From an uncultured Dialister sp. (GTDB lineage Bacteria > Bacillota > Negativicutes > Veillonellales > Dialisteraceae): a stretch of 22,380 nt of DNA. Both the position numbers and the translations under genes were made by a program. The notes under the pieces were generated by a model that had not been told where the DNA came from, searched no databases, and worked only from the letters and a program-made list of their open reading frames with translations. Position 1 is the first letter of the stretch, and every line of letters begins with the position of its first letter. The stretch covers positions 1 through 22,380 of the forward strand of contig UQQQ01000037.1 of assembly GCA_900543165.1 (NCBI GenBank), in the 5' to 3' direction. Positions 14,344 to 20,521 of this stretch are shown in pieces.

Positions 14344-14934
14344 CTTTTTATAATCATCCATCAGTTTTTGAATTTCTGCCTTCACGATGTCATTGAGCTC
14401 AGCCACTTTCTCATCGGTCGGACGCTGCTTTTTGACTTCGATCGGCTTGCCGATGAGGACGGCAAAGGGACCGTTTTTACGAGGCAGGTCCATCGTGCCG
14501 AGGACGGCGACAGGGATGACCGGAGTGCCGGTCATGAGGGCGAGGGATGCCATGCCCGTGTGGAAACGGCCGAGTCCCTCTCTCTTGATGCGGGTACCTT
14601 CCGGGAAAATGCCGAGAGGATTGCCCTCCTTGATTTCCTTGATGGCCTGACGCACAGCCGCGCGATCGACGCTGCCGCGCTTCACTGGGAAAGTGCCGAA
14701 CTGACGGATCAGCCAGCCAAAAAATGGATTTTTGAAAAGTTCTTCCTTCGCCATGTAGTGGATAATGCGGGTATTAAAAGCCACGCCGACGACAGGAGGA
14801 TCCCAGTAGCTCTTATGGTTCGGCGCAACGATGATGGCCCCGGTCTGAGGCACATTCTCCCGCCCTTCGACCTTGAGACCGAAGATGACGAAGAAGAAGA
14901 AATTTAAAATGGCTCTGACAATAGCATAGCCCAT
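14341..14934 (-). CDS. plsC: 1-acyl-sn-glycerol-3-phosphate acyltransferase
   Basis: PlsC acylates lysophosphatidate to phosphatidate at the inner membrane. In 197 residues the catalytic NHKSYWD (H40, D45), a hydrophobic N-terminal anchor (residues 3-20) and FPEGTR (110-115) are visible, and PVIPVAVLGT forms the later conserved block. Length fits short bacterial PlsC proteins. I place the start at the ATG at 14934 because GAGGTG lies 6 bases before it; an in-frame GTG at 14943 is inside that site. It lies between cmk and ispH-S1, a usual Firmicutes order. The TGA stop lies within the terminal heptamer of the repeat array (TGACTAG on this strand). Confidence 0.94.
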   Translation of the reverse strand: MGYAIVRAILNFFFFVIFGLKVEGRENVPQTGAIIVAPNHKSYWDPPVVGVAFNTRIIHYMAKEELFKNPFFGWLIRQFGTFPVKRGSVDRAAVRQAIKEIKEGNPLGIFPEGTRIKREGLGRFHTGMASLALMTGTPVIPVAVLGTMDLPRKNGPFAVLIGKPIEVKKQRPTDEKVAELNDIVKAEIQKLMDDYKK

Positions 14935-15288
14935 AGGATTCACCTCGTTTGAAAATGGTGGTTGGCTGTTAGCCGTTTGCAGTTGATAAAGCGCAAGCAG
15001 ACAAGAAGATTATAAGACTATTATTGCGTTTTCTAATTAACTGACATTTAAGTCAACTTCCGAATTAAGTTAGGAGTTAGGAGTGAAGGTACGGCGCATA
15101 AAATTAGGAAGCGCCGTAGAGTTTTATATAAATGATGAACAAGCCATTTTATATAATAAGGGGTATTGAAAATTGTGCGCCCCTTCCACCACTTCTCACT
15201 TCACGCTTCTCACTTCTAACCAAGTCCATAAGTTGACAAATCGCAATACTTTAGATTTCTGATGTCTTCAAGTCTCTATGTCCAGTCC
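14935..15288. repeat. plsC leader plus mosaic repeat
   Basis: Nearest plsC, a TATAAT on minus (15014-15009) with no good -35 is a weak promoter candidate. A 'GTTAGGAGTTAGGAGTGAAGG' type stretch and a hairpin module (ACGGCGC/GCGCCGT, 15091-15117) follow. Next come AT-rich sequence and CACTTCTCACTTC...CTTCTCACTTCT repeats (about 15190-15220). CAGTCCTTAATCCCTAGTCAC (15281-15302) runs into the end of cmk. No gene is seen. Confidence 0.7.
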
Positions 15289-15981
15289 TTAATCCCTAGT
15301 CACTCGCTTACTAAACCCAGGAAACTTTTTCTCACAGATGGCGATCATGGCTTCTGCGGTGCCTTCGAGCGTGAGGTCGCCATTATCAAGAAGGATGGCA
15401 TCCTCTGCCTGCTTCAGGGGGGAGATCTCGCGGTGACTGTCCATGTAGTCGCGCTTGGCCACATCGGCTTCGATGTCTTCGAGAGAAAGCTCCGGATGCA
15501 GGGCTTCGAGCTCTTTGAAGCGGCGAAGCGCACGGGTGTGGACGGAGGCGGTGAGGAAGATCTTCACATCGGCCTTCGGCAGGACAGTCGTCCCGATGTC
15601 ACGACCGTCAAGGACGATGCCGCCTTTTTCGGCCTGGCGGCGCTGGATGGCGACCATCGCCGTGCGCACGCCGCCGATGGCAGAGACTTCCGATACATGC
15701 CCGGAAACTTCCGGCGTGCGGATGAAGGGCGTCACATCTTCCCCATCCACGATGACATGCATGGCATCCGCAGCGGGCTTTACTTCCATGTCGAGCGCTT
15801 CGGTCATAGCGGTGATTTCCGCCGGATCCGTCAGGCCCTTCTTCAGGGCTTCGTAGGTGACCGCACGATACATCGCTCCGGTATCAAGATAGGCATAGCC
15901 AAGGCGTGATGCGAGGATCTTCGACACGCTGCTCTTGCCGGCCCCTGCCGGACCGTCGATAGCGATAGATAATTTTCGCAT
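15289..15981 (-). CDS. cmk: Cytidylate kinase
   Basis: Cmk phosphorylates CMP and dCMP with ATP in the cytoplasm. The 230 residues show the P-loop GPAGAGKSS (10-18), YLDTGAMYRAVTYEAL, the substrate-side DGRDIGT, KIFLTAS, the lid RR..E segment, and DYMDSHREISPLKQAEDAILLDNGDL. Length is typical. The start ATG follows AAAGGAGA at about 9 bases. The order cmk-plsC-ispH/S1 matches other Firmicutes. The final residues RVTRD and the stop lie in heptamer/GGGATTAA repeat sequence (15289-15306), so the C-terminal tail is probably repeat-derived. Confidence 0.96.
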   Translation of the reverse strand: MRKLSIAIDGPAGAGKSSVSKILASRLGYAYLDTGAMYRAVTYEALKKGLTDPAEITAMTEALDMEVKPAADAMHVIVDGEDVTPFIRTPEVSGHVSEVSAIGGVRTAMVAIQRRQAEKGGIVLDGRDIGTTVLPKADVKIFLTASVHTRALRRFKELEALHPELSLEDIEADVAKRDYMDSHREISPLKQAEDAILLDNGDLTLEGTAEAMIAICEKKFPGFSKRVTRD

Positions 15982-16012
15982 AAATGATGATCTCCTTTAT
16001 ATGAATTTGATT

Positions 16013-16440
16013 GGTTCAGGGTTAGCCCGTTGGGGCGTGCCGTTCCTTGCTTACGATTGAAATTCTCACTTGAATGAGAAATTAGAAATGAGAAATGCGA
16101 AATGTTGGTGCGGCGCGAAAAATAATGAAGCGCCGCAGAATTTTGATAACGCTTCGCAACGTTGTCATCTCAAGCGTAGCCCTCCATCTCTATGGCACCG
16201 CGGTTAGTATCACATAGGCACTGGTGGGAAACGGCATCTTACGGCATCTTGGTGTTACGTATTTCTGCTTTCACACATTCTTTGTTTAGCGGTCTGCAAG
16301 GTAGATTTCTCGCTTCGCTCGAAATGACGATGCGGGAGTCTGAAGTCTTTTATTCACCAGTCCCCCTGCGCCACTAATCTCTAGCCACTAGCCACTAGCC
16401 ACTAGTCACCAGTCACCAGTCACTAGTCACTAGTCACTAA
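16013..16440. repeat. Long mosaic repeat cassette with heptamer array
   Basis: In order: a 'GGTTCAGGGTTAGCCCGTTGGGGCG' type module (16013-16050), GAATGAGAAATTAGAAATG (about 16073), a GCGGCGC/GCGCCGC hairpin (16110-16136), GATAACGCTTCGCAACGTTGTCATC (about 16144-16169, itself a hairpin), and a tandem ACGGCATCTT pair (about 16231-16250). A 'TTTCTCGCTTCGCTCGAAATGAC' type module (16303-16327) and an eight-unit heptamer array (16381-16440) end it. The array overlaps the 3' end of the flavoprotein gene. A 61-codon open frame here is a repeat translation. Confidence 0.88.
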
Positions 16441-17685
16441 TGATGCAGCTGCACTTTCCGCTGCCAGGTGTCCGGTCGAGAAGGCCGCCTGCAGATTGTA
16501 GCCGCCAGTGAAGGCGTGGATATCGAGAACCTCTCCGGCGAAGTAAAGTCCTGCCACTTTCTTTGATCCCATAGTGGACGGATTCACCTCTTTGACGGAG
16601 ATACCGCCAGCCGTCACGATGGCTTCGTCGATGGGCCGTGTACCCGTGATGGTGAGCTTCATGGACTTCATCGTCTGCACGAGGGACGCGCGCTGGGCTT
16701 TCTTGAGTTCGCTGACGGGAAGATCCCTGGGGATGCCTGCCAGTGAGAGCACGACGTCGATCATGCGATGCGGGAGAAGCTCGACGAGCGCGCCGGCCAT
16801 CTGCTTCAGGTGATGCTTTTCCAGATCTCTCAGGACACGCTTATCGAGAATTTCCTGCGTGAGCGCAGGCTTGAGATCGAGCGTCGCTTCCACGGGATGT
16901 CCCTGCGAGAGCCAAAGGGAGGCTTTATCCGAGAGGGAGAGCACAATGGGGCCGGTGATCCCAAAATGGGTGAAGAGCATCTCTCCGAATTCCTCTGCCT
17001 TTCTGCGCCCGCCGGCGGAAAGAGACAGTGTGACATTCTTGAGGGAGAGCCCCTGCAGGTCTTTCGGCCAGCTTTCCTTCGTGACGAGAGGGATGAGGGC
17101 AGGACGAATGGTCGTGATCTTGTGCCCGATCTCCCCGGCCATCCGATACCCGTCTCCCGTCGAGCCCGTACGCGGGTACGAAGCGCCGCCGGTCGTCAGG
17201 ATCACGGCATCGGCATCACAGCGTCCCTTCTTCGTGACGACGCCCTTTGCCCTGCCATCTGTGACGACGATATGAGACACCGGCTCCTCCAAGTGAAGCT
17301 CGACCTTCTTTTCTTTGAGAAGGCGCATGAAAAGGTGGCGCACCTCCTGTGCATCATCGCTGGCAGGGAAGACACGTCCGCCGCGCTCGACTTTGGTCGC
17401 AAGGCCATAGCCATGGAGCAGCTCCAGCAGGTCTGTATTCGAGAAGGCTTCGTAGGCACTGTAGAGAAATTTCCCATTGCCCGGCGTCTTCCCTATAAAA
17501 TCCATGATGGGCGCGCTGTTTGTCAGATTGCAGCGGCCTTTTCCGGTGATGCCCATCTTCAGGCCGACCTTCGGCATTTTTTCAAAGAGCATGACCTTGG
17601 CTCCCCGGTCCGCTGCCGTGACAGCGGCCAGAAGTCCCGCCACGCCGGCTCCGATGATGGCGATCTTTTTATTTGTGGAGCTCAT
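16423..17685 (-). CDS. FAD-dependent oxidoreductase, BaiN/HI0933 family
   Basis: A 420-residue flavoprotein. The N-terminal dinucleotide-binding motif IGAGVAG (11-17) and FEKMPKVGLKMGITGKGRCNLTN are hallmarks of the HI0933/BaiN (aminoacetone oxidase-like) family. Also visible are ERGGRVFPASDDAQEV, TTGGASYPRTGSTGDGY and the C-terminal GLYFAGEVLDIHAFTGGYNLQAAFSTG, which closes over FAD. The physiological substrate in this organism is not known. The gene overlaps the rluB end by 17 bases, with GGAGG in rluB about 12 bases before the ATG, so translation is probably coupled. The last five residues (LVTSD) and the TAG stop are heptamer repeat sequence. Confidence 0.9.
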   Translation of the reverse strand: MSSTNKKIAIIGAGVAGLLAAVTAADRGAKVMLFEKMPKVGLKMGITGKGRCNLTNSAPIMDFIGKTPGNGKFLYSAYEAFSNTDLLELLHGYGLATKVERGGRVFPASDDAQEVRHLFMRLLKEKKVELHLEEPVSHIVVTDGRAKGVVTKKGRCDADAVILTTGGASYPRTGSTGDGYRMAGEIGHKITTIRPALIPLVTKESWPKDLQGLSLKNVTLSLSAGGRRKAEEFGEMLFTHFGITGPIVLSLSDKASLWLSQGHPVEATLDLKPALTQEILDKRVLRDLEKHHLKQMAGALVELLPHRMIDVVLSLAGIPRDLPVSELKKAQRASLVQTMKSMKLTITGTRPIDEAIVTAGGISVKEVNPSTMGSKKVAGLYFAGEVLDIHAFTGGYNLQAAFSTGHLAAESAAASLVTSD

Positions 17686-18391
17686 ACAGTTTCTTGACCT
17701 CCTCCAAGGACAGGCGGCGGTATTCCCCGCGGGAGACGCCAGAAAGCGTCAGGGAGCTGTACTGCACGCGCTTCAGTCCGAATACAGGATAGTGGAATGC
17801 CGCCATCATTTTACGGATCTCACGGTTCTTCCCTTCGTGGAGCGTCATGCGTACCTTTGTCTTATTCTTCTCCTTATCATAGCCCAGGACTTCGATCTCG
17901 CACGGTGCAGTCACCCCGCTGTCGATGCGCACGCCTTTCGACATTTTATCCGCCAGTTTCAGTGAATATTTCCCACGGACTGTGACTTCATATACCTTTT
18001 TGACCTCATGCTTCGGATGCGTCAGGATGTTGTCGAGCTCGCCGTCATTCGTCATGAGGAGCAGTCCTTCGGAGTGATAGTCAAGACGTCCGACCGGGAA
18101 AATACGCTCACGGATATTTCTGAAATAGTCCATGACCGTGCGCCGCCCCTGCGGGTCGGTGACGGACGTGATGACATTATCCGGCTTGTAGAAAAGGAAA
18201 TAGCGTTTCCGCTCAGGACGGATGCGCTCTCCGGCAACCTCGATGCGATCGGAAACAGGATCGGCTTCACTCCCCAGCTCGCGGATGACCTTGCCATTCA
18301 CACGGACCTGTCCCGCCTCGATCAGTTCTTCTGCCTTGCGGCGGGAACAGATGCCCGCATGGCTCAATACCTTCTGTAAACGTTCTTTCAA
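17669..18391 (-). CDS. rluB: rRNA pseudouridine synthase, RluB/RsuA family
   Basis: This enzyme isomerises uridine to pseudouridine in rRNA; RluB acts on 23S. In 240 residues, an S4 RNA-binding domain (about 1-60: RLQKVLSHAGICSRRKAEELIEAGQVRVNG) precedes the catalytic domain with GRLDYHSEGLLLMTNDGEL, where D104 is the expected catalytic aspartate. KVYEVTVRG and LHEGKNREIRKMM follow. The start is TTG, preceded by AAGGAG at 8 bases, and overlaps the scpB stop by 4 bases (TTTTGA). Its place after scpA-scpB is the usual Firmicutes arrangement and favours RluB over RsuA. Confidence 0.93.
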   Translation of the reverse strand: MKERLQKVLSHAGICSRRKAEELIEAGQVRVNGKVIRELGSEADPVSDRIEVAGERIRPERKRYFLFYKPDNVITSVTDPQGRRTVMDYFRNIRERIFPVGRLDYHSEGLLLMTNDGELDNILTHPKHEVKKVYEVTVRGKYSLKLADKMSKGVRIDSGVTAPCEIEVLGYDKEKNKTKVRMTLHEGKNREIRKMMAAFHYPVFGLKRVQYSSLTLSGVSRGEYRRLSLEEVKKLYELHK

Positions 18392-18924
18392 AATAGTTCT
18401 CCTTCTTCCAGTCCTTCTCGCCAGCGCATCCGGAGCTCATTCACATCTGAAAGCCCGGTGCAGGCGAGGAAACGCTTCGTCGTACCATAAAGGATCGGCC
18501 GTCCGGGGATATCCAGACGTCCTCTTTCTTCGATGAGGCCCTTCTCCATGAGGAGTCCCAGCACGCGGCCCGCTGCCACGCCGCGGATCTTCTCGATCTC
18601 GACTCGCGTCACAGGCTCTTTGCAGGCCACTACCGCCAGCGTCTCCAGCGCCGCAGCCGAGAGCGGCGTCTGTTTTCCCAGAAGGGAAGAGAGCCATGTG
18701 TCGTATTTCTTCTTCGTCGCCAGCATGTACCCCGCGCCCGTGTGATGGAGCGTCAAACCGGAGTCTGGCTTTTCATATTTTTCAGACAGCAGCGTGAGCG
18801 TTTTCTCGATCATCTGAGAGTCTTCTCCCACGGCCTTTGCCATGTCGGTCAAAGAGACAGGACTTCCTTTTGCAAAAAGAAAGGCTTCGATGAGTGCTGA
18901 TAGCTGAAGCAATGTATTTGTCAT
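18388..18924 (-). CDS. scpB: Segregation and condensation protein B
   Basis: ScpB is the winged-helix (kite) subunit of the SMC-ScpA-ScpB condensin that organises the chromosome. The 178 residues begin with the helix LSALIEAFLFAKGSPVSLTDMAKAVG and contain LSAAALETLAVVACKEPVTRVEIEKIRGV, the most conserved ScpB stretch, followed by RGRLDIPGRPILYGTTKRFL. Length is normal. AAAGGA precedes the ATG. It overlaps rluB downstream. Upstream scpA is separated by 180 bases of repeat, unlike the usual tight scpA-scpB junction. Confidence 0.95.
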   Translation of the reverse strand: MTNTLLQLSALIEAFLFAKGSPVSLTDMAKAVGEDSQMIEKTLTLLSEKYEKPDSGLTLHHTGAGYMLATKKKYDTWLSSLLGKQTPLSAAALETLAVVACKEPVTRVEIEKIRGVAAGRVLGLLMEKGLIEERGRLDIPGRPILYGTTKRFLACTGLSDVNELRMRWREGLEEGELF

Positions 18925-18944
18925 AATTGTCCTTTGTAGGTGAT

Positions 18945-19104
18945 GGGTGTAAGGTTTATGCTAACCCTCGATTAAGGATGAAGACTCTGTTTAAATGAGA
19001 AATTAGAAATGGTGGTGCGGCGCATAAAAATATAGAAGCGCCGCGAAGTATAGATAGTGGCGATACCTGAAAGTGGTATTCTAGTCACCAGTCACTTGAG
19101 ATTT
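18945..19104. repeat. Mosaic repeat cassette between scpA and scpB
   Basis: Remnant 'GCTAACCCT' module, AATGAGAAATTAGAAATGG, a hairpin module (19017-19044: GCGGCGC/GCGCCGC), 'GAAGTATAGATAGTGGCGATACC', 'GAAAGTGGTATTCTAGTCACC' and AGTCAC. It lies inside what is normally a contiguous operon. Confidence 0.85.
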
Positions 19105-19782
19105 CTAATCCCTCACGATTTCCAGTCCCCCTGCGCCTTCAATCACCCTCGCCTCTCCAAGACGGATCAGTTCAAGGAGTGCCACGAGGGTAACGGCGAG
19201 GCGGAGGCGTGTCTTCAGCCGCCGGAAATACTGCGTGAAATCCACACGGCGAAGTCGCGAGAGCGTTTCCTTCAGTGTCTCCATTTCCTGCTCCATCGAC
19301 ACCTCTTCGGGAGCGAGGATTTCTTCCTCCTCTTCATGGAGAGAGTCATAGAGCGAGAGAAAGGCGGCGCGCAGCTTCAAGAGGGAAATCCGCCCCTGAT
19401 ACAGCCCGCCCTTCATAGCCTCTGGCTCTTTCTTCCAGTACGGCCGCTCGGCTTCGATGAGTTCCTCGATGCGTCCCTTGATCTCCTTCATCCGCTTGAA
19501 TTCTTCGAGCGACCGCGCGAGCTCAGCTCTCGGGTCTTCTGTCTCATCGGCCGCCTCCTGCCGCCGCTTCGGGAGCAGCATCCGCGACTTGATGAAGATG
19601 AGCGTCGAGGCCATGGCGAAGAAACTGCTCGCCAGCTCCAGATCGAGCTCCTGCGCTTTCCGGAGATACGCGAGATACTGCTCGGTGATCTCATGGATCG
19701 GTATGTCATGGATATCGATCCGGTTCTTCGTCACGAGGTGCAGCAAAAGATCCAGCGGCCCTTCGAAGACTGGAAGATTCAC
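19105..19782 (-). CDS. scpA: Segregation and condensation protein A
   Basis: ScpA is the kleisin subunit that bridges SMC heads with ScpB. The N-terminal kleisin signature FEGPLDLLLHLVTKNRIDIHDIPIHEITEQYLAYL is nearly canonical, followed by SSFFAMASTLIFIKSRMLLP. A charged middle region and a C-terminal winged-helix segment (FTQYFRRLKTRLRLAVTLVALLELIRLGEARV) complete the protein. From the GTG shown it has 225 residues, but this GTG has a poor ribosome-binding site. The family normally has a few more residues (Y-x-V) before the first strand. An in-frame ATC at 19800 with AAGGAGG 8 bases upstream would give 231 residues. The last residues and TAG stop (AGGGATTAG) match the repeat. Confidence 0.92.
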   Translation of the reverse strand: MNLPVFEGPLDLLLHLVTKNRIDIHDIPIHEITEQYLAYLRKAQELDLELASSFFAMASTLIFIKSRMLLPKRRQEAADETEDPRAELARSLEEFKRMKEIKGRIEELIEAERPYWKKEPEAMKGGLYQGRISLLKLRAAFLSLYDSLHEEEEEILAPEEVSMEQEMETLKETLSRLRRVDFTQYFRRLKTRLRLAVTLVALLELIRLGEARVIEGAGGLEIVRD

Positions 19783-19845
19783 CTGATATTCTTTTTCGAT
19801 CTCTCCCGCCTCCTTGCGCGCACAACCCCATCATGAATGTACTCT

Positions 19846-19851
19846 ATTATA
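19846..19851 (-). promoter_or_regulatory. Candidate -10 of the scpA operon
   Basis: On minus, TATAAT lies about 30 bases before the AAGGAGG of scpA. No convincing -35 is visible at 16-18 bases. It is the only promoter-like site between scpA and the repeat cassette. Confidence 0.5.
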
Positions 19852-19884
19852 TTAACATAAATCGAATCGTTTGTTGATAGGATT

Positions 19885-20480
19885 ATGTTCAGGGTTAGCC
19901 CATGGGGCGGGGCGTCCCTTGATTGCGGATGAAAGCCTCGATTGAATGAGAAATTAGAAATGGTGGTACGGCGCATAAAATGATGAAAGCGCCGCGAAGT
20001 ATAAGTAATGACGATGCCATGAGCTGGCATGCCAGTCACTAGTCACTTGAGACTTCTAATCCCTAGCCACTCATCCCTAGCTACTTACCCCTACTTTCAA
20101 ACTTCAAAGTTCATGGTTAGCCCCTAGGGCGTGCTCCCCTTTGACTCCGAATGAAAATCCGGCTCGAACGAGGAATGCTGGTGGCGGCTTCGCCGCGAAT
20201 ATAATATGGGGCGATGCCCGAAGGTCTTGAGGATAACAGGTTTCCCGTTTAGGGTTTACAAACATAATCCGCCTGATCGCGAACGAAAAAGATTTCTCGA
20301 CTTCGCTCGAAATGACGACGGCGCGAAGCGCTATCAAAATTCTGCGGCGCTTTTGATTTTTATGCGCCGCACCACCACGCCTCACGCCTCACTCCAACTA
20401 GAGAGCCGAGCTTTCATTCATAATCAGTGGACGGAGCCGTCCCGGAGCTAACCCTGAACCCATCAACCTGAATCCTGAAC
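19885..20480. repeat. Longest mosaic repeat cassette (scpA-decarboxylase gap)
   Basis: About 600 bases made almost entirely of repeat modules. First set: 'GTTCAGGGTTAGCCCATGGGGCGG' (19888-19925), GAATGAGAAATTAGAAATGG, hairpin ACGGCGC/GCGCCGC (19968-19995), CTGGCATGCCAG, heptamers and CTAATCCCTAGCC. Second set: GGTTAGCCCCTAGGGCG (20114), the GGCGGCTTCGCCGCG/GGGGCGATGCCCGAA module also found in mtaB (about 20180-20222), GATTTCTCGACTTCGCTCG (20291-20309), an inverted hairpin module (20344-20370) and an inverted GGAGCTAACCCTGAACC (20445-20461). Open frames here are repeat translations. Confidence 0.88.
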
Positions 20481-20490
20481 CCCCAACTTA

Positions 20491-20499
20491 TGTTACAAT
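20491..20499 (+). promoter_or_regulatory. Extended -10 promoter of the decarboxylase gene
   Basis: TG-T-TACAAT lies 22 bases before the start codon, with AGGAG between. There is no good -35; the upstream DNA is repeat sequence. Confidence 0.55.
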
Positions 20500-20521
20500 A
20501 CAGGCAAAGGAGCTGAATTCA

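Noticed and set aside
16192..16377. A 61-codon plus-strand frame with 'FLASLEMT'
   Set aside because: It is the same repeat module translated on the other strand and has no supporting start signal.
20104..20385. A 93-codon minus-strand frame with 'VVISSEVEKS'
   Set aside because: It lies wholly in the mosaic repeat, and the peptide is a translation of the repeat module, not a protein.
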